A program made the position numbers and the translations under genes. From Lentisphaerota bacterium (GTDB taxonomy: Bacteria; Verrucomicrobiota; Kiritimatiellia; UBA8416; JAIOPI01), in NCBI GenBank assembly GCA_021413965.1, contig JAIOPI010000030.1:62001-126000 (forward strand): a DNA stretch of 64,000 nucleotides, written 5' to 3'. The notes beneath the pieces are model-generated. The model saw only the letters and a list, made by a program, of their open reading frames with translations, did not search any database and had not been told where the DNA came from. This document shows positions 40,711 through 48,628 of the stretch, one piece after another (position 1 is the first letter of the stretch; each line of letters opens with the position of its first letter).

Positions 40711-42738
40711 ATGACCATGCTGCCACCCAAACGCCGCACCGCCAAGCTGGCGGATGATCCGTACCTCGATCCGTACCGCCCGGTGCTGCATCGGCGTGCC
40801 GTTCAGACGCGCGCCCTGGCCGAGCGCCTGACGGGCGGACACATGGCGCTTCAGGACTTTGCCTCGGCGCATGAGTACTATGGCCTGCATCTCACTCCGG
40901 ACGGCTGGCTCTTTCGCGAATGGGCGCCCAACGCGGATGCGATCTACCTGATTGGCGAGCGCACGGGATGGGCGAAGTCGGAGGCGTATCGCCTGCGGCG
41001 GTTGGACAACCACGGGCGCTGGGAGCTGCGTCTGCCGCCGGGGGCGCTGGCGCACGGCGACCTCTTCCGACTGCGCATGCACTGGCCCGGCGGGGAGGGG
41101 GATCGCCTTCCGGCCTACGCGCGCCGTGTCGTCCAGGACCCGCACACGTTGATTTTCAACGCGCAGGTATGGGCGCCGCCCAAACCGTATGAGTGGCAAC
41201 ATTCAAGCTATCACCGGCCGCCGGGCGCCGCGCTGATCTACGAAAGCCACGTCGGCATGGCGCAGGAGCGCGGCGGCGTCGGCACCTACGACGAGTTTCG
41301 CCTGCACGTGCTGCCGCGCATTGTCGCGGCCGGTTATAACGCCGTGCAGTTCATGGCGATCGCCGAGCATCCCTATTACGGGTCCTTCGGCTACCAGGTC
41401 GCAAACTTTTTCGCGCCGTCATCTCGTTTTGGCACGCCTGACGAGTTGAAGCACCTCGTCGATGCGGCCCACGGCTGCGGCCTGGCCGTGATCATGGACC
41501 TCGTGCACTCGCATGCGGCGGCGAATGCGGTCGAAGGGCTGGCCTGCTTCGACGGCACGCCCTACCAGTACTTTCACCACGGGGCGCGCGGGTTGCATCC
41601 GGCGTGGGGATCCTGCTGCTTCGATTACGGCAAGATCGATGTCCTGCATTTTCTGCTGTCCAACTGCCGCTACTGGCTCGACGAGTTTCACGTGGACGGG
41701 TTCCGCTTCGACGGCGTGACCAGCATGCTCTACCTGCATCACGGCCTGGGACCGGCGTTCACGTCGTACGACGCCTATTTCGATGGCTCGGTGGACGAGG
41801 ACGCCGTCGCCTACCTGGCCCTGGCCAACCGCGTGATTCACGCGGTGCGTCCCGATGCCATCACAATTGCCGAAGATGTGAGCGGCATGCCCGGGCTGGC
41901 GGCGGCGGAGGAGGAAGACGGGTGCGGCTTCGATTACCGGCTGGCGATGGGCATTCCCGACATGTGGTTCAAGCTCATGCGCGAGATGCCGGACGAATCC
42001 TGGCACATGGACTATCTCTGGCACGAGCTGACCAACCGCCGCCGGGATGAGCAGACCATCAGCTACGCGGAGTCCCACGACCAGGCGCTGGTCGGGGGCA
42101 AGACCATCATCTTCCAGCTGGCCGATGCGGCCATGTACGACGCCATGGCGGTCTCGATTCCCAACCTCCAGGTGGAGCGTGCGGTGGCGCTGCACAAGAT
42201 GATCCGGCTGACGACGCTGTTGACCGCAGGCCACGGCTACCTGAACTTCATGGGGAATGAATTCGGGCATCCCGAGTGGATCGATTTTCCGCGCGAGGGC
42301 AACGGGTGGTCCTACCACTACGCGCGGCGGCAGTGGCACCTGCGCGACGACCCGACCCTGCGCTATCACGGCCTGGGTGAATTTGACCGTGCCATGGTCC
42401 ACCTGCAGCGCGAGCGTGGGGCGCTCGATGCCGGCGAGCCGCAGCTGCTGTACACGCGCAACGATCACAAGCTGGTGGCCTTTGCGCGAGGGGACCTGGT
42501 GGTGATCGCGAATTTTCATCCATCAGAATCGGTGGCGGACTACGGCATCGACCTGCCGGCGGGCACCTACCAGCTGGAGTTGGACACGGACGAAGGGCGC
42601 TTTGGCGGGCTGGGGCGATTGGCGGCGCGGCAGCGTTTTGAGACGCAGGCCATCGGCACGCGCGAGGCCCCGCGCACGGGGATTCGGGTGTACGTGCCCT
42701 GCCGTGTGGCGCTGGTGCTGAGCCGGCTGCCGAGTTGA
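40711..42738 (+). CDS. glgB: 1,4-alpha-glucan branching enzyme, eukaryote-type
   Basis: This 675-aa GH13 enzyme makes alpha-1,6 branches. An N-terminal CBM48 (LTPDGWLFREWAPNADAIYLIGE) precedes the barrel: ESHVGMAQERGGVGTYDEF, MDLVHSHAAANA (region I), DGFRFDGVTSMLY (region II with the nucleophile), TIAEDVSGMPG (region III) and YAESHDQALVGGKT (region IV). The C-terminal beta domain closes it. The SHVGM and SHDQALVGGKT spellings and the length resemble eukaryotic and archaeplastid GBE1-type enzymes rather than the proteobacterial GH13_9 type. It starts at ATG 40711. Confidence 0.93.
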   Translation: MTMLPPKRRTAKLADDPYLDPYRPVLHRRAVQTRALAERLTGGHMALQDFASAHEYYGLHLTPDGWLFREWAPNADAIYLIGERTGWAKSEAYRLRRLDNHGRWELRLPPGALAHGDLFRLRMHWPGGEGDRLPAYARRVVQDPHTLIFNAQVWAPPKPYEWQHSSYHRPPGAALIYESHVGMAQERGGVGTYDEFRLHVLPRIVAAGYNAVQFMAIAEHPYYGSFGYQVANFFAPSSRFGTPDELKHLVDAAHGCGLAVIMDLVHSHAAANAVEGLACFDGTPYQYFHHGARGLHPAWGSCCFDYGKIDVLHFLLSNCRYWLDEFHVDGFRFDGVTSMLYLHHGLGPAFTSYDAYFDGSVDEDAVAYLALANRVIHAVRPDAITIAEDVSGMPGLAAAEEEDGCGFDYRLAMGIPDMWFKLMREMPDESWHMDYLWHELTNRRRDEQTISYAESHDQALVGGKTIIFQLADAAMYDAMAVSIPNLQVERAVALHKMIRLTTLLTAGHGYLNFMGNEFGHPEWIDFPREGNGWSYHYARRQWHLRDDPTLRYHGLGEFDRAMVHLQRERGALDAGEPQLLYTRNDHKLVAFARGDLVVIANFHPSESVADYGIDLPAGTYQLELDTDEGRFGGLGRLAARQRFETQAIGTREAPRTGIRVYVPCRVALVLSRLPS

Positions 42739-42748
42739 GGCGGACCCA

Positions 42749-42833
42749 CCTCCCGCAGCGCGGACCCCTCCGGAGGAGGGGATTCCGGACGGGCTGGGGC
42801 GGTCGGCTGGGGCGGTAAACAGGATGCGGGAGG
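42749..42833. repeat. intergenic fold-back element C
   Basis: Outer arms CCTCCCGC (42749-42756) and GCGGGAGG (42826-42833) surround an inner perfect hairpin CCCCTCC-GGA-GGAGGGG (42765-42781). It lies between glgB and the metallo-beta-lactamase gene and is similar in size to elements A and B. Confidence 0.5.
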
Positions 42834-42846
42834 CAGACGAAACGCG

Positions 42847-44253
42847 ATGAGTGGTTCCATTCAATTTCTCGGCGCGGCGCAGAATGTTACGGGGTCGAGT
42901 TACCTGTTGCAGGTTGGCGGCACGCGGGTGCTGGTGGACTGCGGGCTGTACCAGGAGCGCGACTTTCGCAGCCGGAACTGGGAGCCGTTTCCGGTGGAGC
43001 CGTCGAGCGTGGACGCGGTGCTGTTGACGCACGCGCACGGCGATCACGCGGGGCTGCTGCCGAAGCTGGTGCGGGAGGGGTTTCGCGGGCCGATCTACGG
43101 CACGGCGCCGACAGCGGACATCGCGCGGATCGTGCTGCTCGATTCGGCGAAGATTCAAGAGGAAGATATCGCGTTCAAGCGGAAGCGCCACGCGAAGGAA
43201 AATCGGGCGGGGCCGTTTCCGCTGGAACCGCTCTACACGATCGAGGACGCCGAGCGCTGCATCCGCCGCTTCAAGGTGATCACGGAAGGCGAGCCGCTGA
43301 AGCTGGGCGACGGGCTGGAGGCCACGTTCCACACGGCGGGGCATATTCTGGGCGCGTCGATGATCCAGGCGCGCGTGGGGCGCAACGGGGACGCGCGCAC
43401 GGTGCTGTTTTCCGGCGACGTCGGCCGCTGGGACGTGCCGATCCTGAAGGATCCGACGCTCTTCGAGCAGGCGGACTATGTGATCTGCGAGTCCACGTAC
43501 GGCAACCGGCTGCATGAGACGGCCGACGTGGTGCCGGACAAGCTGGCGCGGATCATCAACGAGACGCGGGCGGCAGGCGGCAATCTGGTGATTCCGGCCT
43601 TTGCGGTGGAGCGCACGCAGGAGCTGCTGTACCGGCTGAGCGACTTGCTGGCGCAGAACCGCGTGCCGCACCTGACGGCGTTTGTGGACAGCCCGATGGC
43701 GGTGCGGGTGACGGAAGTTTTCCAGCGCCATCCGGAGTGCTTTGACGACGACATGCTGGCGAAGCTGAAGGCGGGGCGGCATCCGTGCGATTTCCCCGGG
43801 CTGACGATGACGCGCACGTCGGAGGAGTCGAAGGCGATCAACCACATCCGGGGGACGGTGATCGTGATGGCGGGTTCGGGCATGTGCGAAGGCGGGCGCA
43901 TCAAGCACCACCTGGTGAACAACATCAGCCGACCGGAGAGCACGATCCTGTTTGTGGGATACCAGGCGGTGGGGACGCTGGGGCGGGCGATTCTGGAGAA
44001 GCCGGCCGAGGTGCGCATTTTGGGGCAGACGTACCCGGTGCGGGCGCGGATTGCGAAGATCAACGGCTTTTCGGGGCACGCGGATCGCGACGAGCTGTTC
44101 CGGTGGCTGTCGGCGCTCAAGCAGGCGCCGCGGCAGTTGTTCCTGACACACGGCGAGGCCAGCGTGGCGGCCGAGTTTGCGGGCTGGCTGCGCGAGCGCA
44201 CGAAGTGGAACGTGTCGGTGCCGGCGTATCTGGATAAAGTTGACATCCTTTAG
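42847..44253 (+). CDS. beta-CASP metallo-beta-lactamase RNA-processing exonuclease-like protein
   Basis: This 468-aa protein has the MBL fold with LLTHAHGDHAG (HxHxDH) near residue 60, a FSGDVGRWD strand, the HTAGHILGAS motif and a beta-CASP insert at about 200-360. The RMMBL tail contains KINGFSGHADRDEL and FLTHGE. It resembles bacterial and archaeal homologs of CPSF-73/YSH1. Such proteins are zinc ribonucleases. No linked RNA gene is seen. The start follows the fold-back element C. Confidence 0.92.
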   Translation: MSGSIQFLGAAQNVTGSSYLLQVGGTRVLVDCGLYQERDFRSRNWEPFPVEPSSVDAVLLTHAHGDHAGLLPKLVREGFRGPIYGTAPTADIARIVLLDSAKIQEEDIAFKRKRHAKENRAGPFPLEPLYTIEDAERCIRRFKVITEGEPLKLGDGLEATFHTAGHILGASMIQARVGRNGDARTVLFSGDVGRWDVPILKDPTLFEQADYVICESTYGNRLHETADVVPDKLARIINETRAAGGNLVIPAFAVERTQELLYRLSDLLAQNRVPHLTAFVDSPMAVRVTEVFQRHPECFDDDMLAKLKAGRHPCDFPGLTMTRTSEESKAINHIRGTVIVMAGSGMCEGGRIKHHLVNNISRPESTILFVGYQAVGTLGRAILEKPAEVRILGQTYPVRARIAKINGFSGHADRDELFRWLSALKQAPRQLFLTHGEASVAAEFAGWLRERTKWNVSVPAYLDKVDIL

Positions 44254-44263
44254 CGCGAACGCG

Positions 44264-44893
44264 CTATGGGATGTCGATTTTAACGATCAGGCCGATGCTG
44301 ATGGCGGAGGCCAGGATCAGCTGGCGCAGGACGGGGTCGGGCGGCACGATCGGGTCGATATCCAGGACGTGATGGTCGGCGCTGGTGAAGAGTTCCTTGC
44401 GCCAGCCGGCCCACTGCTTGGTGATGCGGGCGAGCGTCACGCCGTCGGGGGTCAGCAGGGCGAACGCGTTGCCGTGGGACCGGCCCTGGAGGCGGCAGAG
44501 CGGCCGCTCCTGTGCATCCAGCACGGTGAAGCCGCCGCGGATTGAGAAGGCGCGCTGCAGCAGGCTGCCGATGGGGTCGCCGTCCGCGTCGAGCACGCGG
44601 ACGCGCGAGGCGGTGACCGGCACGCCGCGCACGAGCCGGACGACGGGCTTGCCGGCGAGGTCGCAGACGGTCATGTCGAAGGGCGTGGTGCGGCGGTAGT
44701 CGGAGAAGCGGAAGAGGCGCGTGAGGCGTCCGAGGGGGCCTTCGCGGCAGGTCAGCACCAGGTCGCCGGTGGCCGGGTCGCGGATGTCGAATGCGTACGC
44801 CGCCCGCAGCGGAGCGGCCTGTTCCTCGACGAGGAACGTGTTGCGCGGCCACCAGGGCGCCGCATCGCCTGCTGCATGATTCAGATCGGCCAT
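44264..44893 (-). CDS. LURP-one/scramblase-like (tubby-fold) protein
   Basis: A 209-aa protein with no clear signal peptide and a C-terminal hydrophobic helix (LRQLILASAISIGLIVKI). The body has repeated beta strands of the scramblase/LURP-one type: TFLVEEQAAPLRAAYAFDIRDP, RVRVLDADGDPIGSLLQ and FTVLDAQERPLCRLQG each resemble its RDP/DxxG turns. It is expected to be membrane-associated by its tail. The tubby-like family members bind lipids; the activity here is unknown. Confidence 0.65.
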   Translation of the reverse strand: MADLNHAAGDAAPWWPRNTFLVEEQAAPLRAAYAFDIRDPATGDLVLTCREGPLGRLTRLFRFSDYRRTTPFDMTVCDLAGKPVVRLVRGVPVTASRVRVLDADGDPIGSLLQRAFSIRGGFTVLDAQERPLCRLQGRSHGNAFALLTPDGVTLARITKQWAGWRKELFTSADHHVLDIDPIVPPDPVLRQLILASAISIGLIVKIDIP

Positions 44894-44917
44894 GATGACC
44901 TGCTAAGGTTTGGGGGC

Positions 44918-44947
44918 GGGAGCGTCTTTGGGGAGCTGGACGCTCCC
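44918..44947 (-). terminator. hairpin between the coiled-coil and scramblase-like genes
   Basis: GGGAGCGTC/GACGCTCCC is a perfect 9-bp stem. There is no T-run on either side, so it may be a weak terminator or an mRNA-stabilising hairpin. Confidence 0.4.
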
Positions 44948-45007
44948 CCTGCTTTCTGGGGCGTGGTCATGTATCACCCTCCGCCAGTGCGGAAAAAGTT
45001 GTGGCAC

Positions 45008-46297
45008 TTAGCCTTTGCTGAAATGGCGTTTCATGACGGCGATGCGTAGCTCGTCGGGGACGGCGCGTTGTTCCATGATTTCGTTGAAGAGGATGGCGGC
45101 ATCATAGCGGTCGCGGCGGCCGGTGGCGACTTCTTCGGCGAGCCGGGCGGCGATCCGGTCGATTTCGTCTTCCAGTTGGGAGCGTTGCTGGTGCTGGGCG
45201 CGGGCGGCGTGCAGTTGGGCGGCGACGGCGGCGGCACTGCGGCGGCGATCCTGGTCGGTGCGTGCGGCCGGTTCCGGCGGGGCGGGCGTGGGCGGCGCCT
45301 TGCTGAGCATGGCGCGGGCTTCCTGGAGCTGAGCCGCGATGAGCGCGGCGCTGCGGCGGCGCCATTCGGCGATGCGCTCGCCGAGGGAGTCGCGCAGTTT
45401 GCGCTCGGTGGCCAGGAGTTGCTGCTCTTTGGCGGCGGTGCGGCGGGCGCGTTCGGCGGCGGCGGTGCGGCGTCGATCGGCGGCGCGTGATTCGCGCCGC
45501 GCTTCGCGCAGGCGTTCGGCATAGCCAGTCTTGAGTCGCGCCTCGCGTTCCTGGGCGCGCTGTTCGTCGCGAGCCAGTTTGCGCAGGCGCCGCTCCGCCA
45601 CGGCGCGCTTGCGGGCCAACTGGTGGCGGAGGTCTTCGGCCTCCGATAGTTCCCGGCTGACTTCGGCCGCGATGCGCGATTCTTCGGCGGCGGCTTTGCG
45701 CTGGAGGACATCGCGGAGGGCGTCTTCCGACAGCGGCGTCGTGTCGGCCGGGGTTGTGTCGGGGGTGGCCGGAGGGGATGAGGCAGACCGGGGAGCGGGG
45801 GGCGCGGCGGTGCGGAGGCGCTGTTTGAGATCGGGGAGGACCTGCATGAAGGTTTCGCGGGGGATGCGGCGGCTTTCGCCCTTGGGGCGGTCACCGGTGA
45901 GGGTGGGGATGAGGCCTTCATCGACCCAGGTTTGGACGGCGCGGCGGGTGGCGCCGACGAGGGTGGCGGCCTCGGTGATGCCGATGGTGGCGAGGTTTTC
46001 ACGCGCATCGGCGGCGATGTAGCGGCGATCGAAGAGCCACTGGCCGCCCGTGAGCTTGCGGGCCCAGGCGGGCGGGTCGCCATGCTCTTTCTGGTGATGA
46101 TAGGCGCGCGCGACGTAGGCGCTGGCTTTGAGAGCGCCGTCGATGGCCGCGATTTCGCGCCGGCCGATCCAGGCGTGGTCCATCGACTCCGGCGGCGTCG
46201 GGGCCTGAGGCGCGGCGGGAGTTGCCGACACGGGACGTAGAGGTTCGTCGCCCGAATCCATGATGGCAGTATACACGGGCGGGGGAGATTTCGACAT
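45008..46297 (-). CDS. two-wHTH DNA-binding protein with long coiled coil
   Basis: This 429-aa protein begins with a Pro/Ala-rich segment. Two MerR/excisionase-like winged helices appear to follow: one around residues 45-95 ending GGQWLFDRRYI, and one around 100-160 (GITEAATLVGATRRAVQTWVDEGLIPTL, ending SRRIPRETFMQVL). From about 195 to 405 the sequence is a nearly unbroken Ala/Arg/Glu coiled coil. The plan recalls plasmid KfrA (wHTH plus coiled coil), although the second wHTH is extra. It might be a chromosome-organising or division protein. The start at 46297 has AGGA upstream. Another long same-strand frame overlaps but is low-complexity. Confidence 0.72.
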   Translation of the reverse strand: MSKSPPPVYTAIMDSGDEPLRPVSATPAAPQAPTPPESMDHAWIGRREIAAIDGALKASAYVARAYHHQKEHGDPPAWARKLTGGQWLFDRRYIAADARENLATIGITEAATLVGATRRAVQTWVDEGLIPTLTGDRPKGESRRIPRETFMQVLPDLKQRLRTAAPPAPRSASSPPATPDTTPADTTPLSEDALRDVLQRKAAAEESRIAAEVSRELSEAEDLRHQLARKRAVAERRLRKLARDEQRAQEREARLKTGYAERLREARRESRAADRRRTAAAERARRTAAKEQQLLATERKLRDSLGERIAEWRRRSAALIAAQLQEARAMLSKAPPTPAPPEPAARTDQDRRRSAAAVAAQLHAARAQHQQRSQLEDEIDRIAARLAEEVATGRRDRYDAAILFNEIMEQRAVPDELRIAVMKRHFSKG

Positions 46298-46393
46298 GCG
46301 GAATGCGTCCTGATGCGGCCGCCACCCCCGTCCCGGCGTACATTTCCGGGGACGGAACCAGCAGGGGATGCCGCGATGCGGAGGAGGGCGAGG

Positions 46394-46774
46394 CTATGGG
46401 TGCATGGAGGGATGCGCCGCCTGGAGCGCCCGGAGGGCGCGGGTGTGGGCCGCATAGGTGTCGATGAGCGAGGCGGCATAGGCCAGCAGGGCGAGCAGGA
46501 ACCCGACGAGTAAGCCCCTGAATCCGGGAGCCGGCTGGGCGGGAGCGTCAAAGGTCATCTGGCTCAGGTAAACAATCATGATGCGCGCGAACTCGAAAAC
46601 GAAGTAACCGCCCGTGGCGGTAAAGGCGAATGTGTAAATGGCGCCAGCCACCCAGCGCTTCTGGATGAACTGGCCGACCCCCGGGTAGACGAGGGCGGAC
46701 ATGACGATGGCCAGTTTGGTGGGGGCGGCAGGCGACCGCGCCGGTGGTGGGGGTGGAACGGGTGTCACGCGCAA
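46394..46774 (-). CDS. TM2-like small membrane protein
   Basis: This 126-aa protein has a Pro-rich N-terminus and three predicted membrane helices (LAIVMSALVYPGVGQF, IYTFAFTATGGYFVF and LLVGFLLALLAYAASL). The first carries the ALVYPGVGQFIQKRWVAGA pattern of TM2/DUF5683 proteins. The start is a TTG at 46774 or GTG at 46768, neither with a good ribosome site, so the N-terminus is uncertain. Function unknown. Confidence 0.55.
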   Translation of the reverse strand: MRVTPVPPPPPARSPAAPTKLAIVMSALVYPGVGQFIQKRWVAGAIYTFAFTATGGYFVFEFARIMIVYLSQMTFDAPAQPAPGFRGLLVGFLLALLAYAASLIDTYAAHTRALRALQAAHPSMHP

Positions 46775-46836
46775 ATGATAACGGATTCCGGACCACCCCG
46801 CGACGAGAAACGGGCCAGCGTCGGAAGGGAATGGAC

Positions 46837-46866
46837 TTGTTTCGACCGTTGGCTGGTGACTAGGAT
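46837..46866 (+). promoter_or_regulatory. candidate promoter for the receiver-domain gene
   Basis: TTGTTT (46837-46842) and TAGGAT (46861-46866) are 18 bp apart. A 14-codon open frame (46873-46917), with AGGA before it, overlaps the receiver start out of frame and could couple their translation. Confidence 0.4.
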
Positions 46867-46897
46867 GACCTCATGACCGAAATGCCGGGGGCACACG

Positions 46898-47251
46898 ATG
46901 ATCTTAGTTGTAGATGACGATGCCGGGATTGCGAAGCTGCTGAGGACCGCGCTGGAGGTGGAGGGTTTCCAAGTGCTGACCGCGGGTGACGGGGTGGAGG
47001 CCTACCGGCTGGTGCGTTCGCCCGCGTGCAAGTGCCTCGTCCTCGATGTGAAGATGCCGCGCATAAACGGCGTCGAACTGCTGTTGCTGATGCAGGCGGA
47101 GAACATCCGGGTTCCGGTGATTGTAATGGCGGGATCGGGGGATTATCACGAGCGGGAGATGAAGCAGTTCACCAACGTCGTGAAATTCCTGCCGAAGCCG
47201 TTTGACTTGGACGTGATGGTCAAGGCGATCCGGCACCACGCGAGGCGCTGA
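46898..47251 (+). CDS. single-domain response regulator (CheY-like receiver)
   Basis: This 117-aa protein is only a receiver domain. The acidic pair is in LVVDDDAG, the phospho-acceptor Asp in LVLDVKMP, the Ser/Thr switch in VIVMAGSG and the conserved Lys in FLPKPF. There is no output domain. No histidine kinase is near. Its length fits CheY (about 120-130). It is set between the coiled-coil/TM2 group and the DUF697 protein. Confidence 0.9.
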   Translation: MILVVDDDAGIAKLLRTALEVEGFQVLTAGDGVEAYRLVRSPACKCLVLDVKMPRINGVELLLLMQAENIRVPVIVMAGSGDYHEREMKQFTNVVKFLPKPFDLDVMVKAIRHHARR

Positions 47252-47284
47252 GCCGCCGTCGCGCGTCGGGCGGGCGGGGCATCC

Positions 47285-48553
47285 CTATTGCAGCCGCGGC
47301 GAAATCCGCACGTGTGGCTGCGAATCTGTTGCCGGCTTAGATCGCTGTACCTGGCCGATGGAGCGTCGCATGCCCCTGCCCATTGACCGTACGCCGGACC
47401 ACATGCCGCGCCAGGTCCATGCGCCGCCTTGAGCGACGGCGCGCCCCACGACGGTGCCGGTATCGACGACCCCGCGCCCGGCGGCGGCCAGCGGGTGCAG
47501 GAGAAACGTATCCATCACGGACGTGGTTGCATCGATGGCCTCGGTGATCCCGCCGCGCAAGTCGTCGGTCATATGCGGTGACCGCTCATGTTCGGGGATC
47601 TGGGCTTCGATCGGCCTGCGGATGCGGTCGAGCACGTCGTGGGTGACAATACGTTTCACGTCGTCGAGGAACAGGCGCAGCTTGGTGCCGATATTGTGGG
47701 CGGCGGCATCCTGATCCCAGCGGCCGTAGGAGCGGCAGCGCCCCATGGCGGCATGACCGGCGACGGACGTCAGCAGGCCCGCCCCGACGCCTTCGGCGAC
47801 GTCGTCGGCGAAACGGCCGAGGACCGGAACGGAGGACGTCAGGTTCTGCAGGAGGTTGCTGCCGTAGTTGAGGAAGTTGACGGTGGCCACGACGGCGAAG
47901 ACATCCCGCAGGATGGCGATCTGTTCACGCAGGGGCGGGCGGGTGTTGTAGATGGTCGAGAGTCGCGCGACGAGGCGCAGATTGCGATAGACGACGACGG
48001 CCAGATCGGCGGAGCGCCAGGGGCTGAGGGTGACGGCGAGCATGACGTCGCGCACGGTGCGGGAGATTTCGTGGCGGGCGAGGGCGTCGAGCGGGTCGAG
48101 GGCCGCGGCGATGGTCTGGTCATCGGCGTCGCGCACGCAGCGGCGCAGGTCGGCGGCGTCGTCGCCGGCGGCGAGAGCTTCACGGAGGCGGGCGCGCTGG
48201 CGGCGCACGCGGTCCTGCAGGTTGGCATGGAGTTGGGGATTGCGGGAAAGCCGGCGCAGCAGGCTGACTTGGTAGCGGGCGTAGGTGCGCAGCGCGCGGG
48301 CGTCGGCGGTGCCCGGGTCGACGCGCGGGGGCTGGCGGAGGGCGCAGGGGCGGCTCCCCATGGTCACGACGTACCACACGGCCCCGGCGATGATGCCGAT
48401 CAGCATGGCGATGGCGAAGGCGGCGCCGAGCATGGGGTGAACCGAGCGCAGGATGACGTAGGCGCGCAGCAATTCGATGATGGCGAAGAACGAGAGCAGG
48501 ACGCCGACGGCAAGCGTCACGGCCACCAACATGCGCCATAAGCGTTGAAACAT
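47285..48553 (-). CDS. DUF697/YcjF-family membrane protein
   Basis: This 422-aa protein has two N-terminal membrane helices (VAVTLAVGVLLSFFAIIELL and AAFAIAMLIGIIAGAVWYVV) and a large soluble part. VVVYRNLRLVARLSTIYNTRPPLREQIAILRDVFA and the GRFADDVAEGVGAGLLTSVAGHAAMGRCR stretch are the DUF697 block of UPF0283/YcjF proteins. A C-terminal Arg-rich tail follows. In other bacteria ycjF partners with the GTPase ycjX, which is not in this window. Function is unknown. Confidence 0.8.
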   Translation of the reverse strand: MFQRLWRMLVAVTLAVGVLLSFFAIIELLRAYVILRSVHPMLGAAFAIAMLIGIIAGAVWYVVTMGSRPCALRQPPRVDPGTADARALRTYARYQVSLLRRLSRNPQLHANLQDRVRRQRARLREALAAGDDAADLRRCVRDADDQTIAAALDPLDALARHEISRTVRDVMLAVTLSPWRSADLAVVVYRNLRLVARLSTIYNTRPPLREQIAILRDVFAVVATVNFLNYGSNLLQNLTSSVPVLGRFADDVAEGVGAGLLTSVAGHAAMGRCRSYGRWDQDAAAHNIGTKLRLFLDDVKRIVTHDVLDRIRRPIEAQIPEHERSPHMTDDLRGGITEAIDATTSVMDTFLLHPLAAAGRGVVDTGTVVGRAVAQGGAWTWRGMWSGVRSMGRGMRRSIGQVQRSKPATDSQPHVRISPRLQ

Positions 48554-48628
48554 GGTAACTCTTACTCCCTCAACCGCTTAGTCTACGCTACTGTCGGGTG
48601 GCAGGACAAGCGCAACGAGCAGCAACCG

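Noticed and set aside
45031..46551. 506-codon minus-strand frame overlapping the coiled-coil gene
   Set aside because: It consists almost only of Ser, Pro, Ala and Arg, a typical out-of-frame shadow. The 429-aa frame has two wHTH patterns and a heptad coiled coil.
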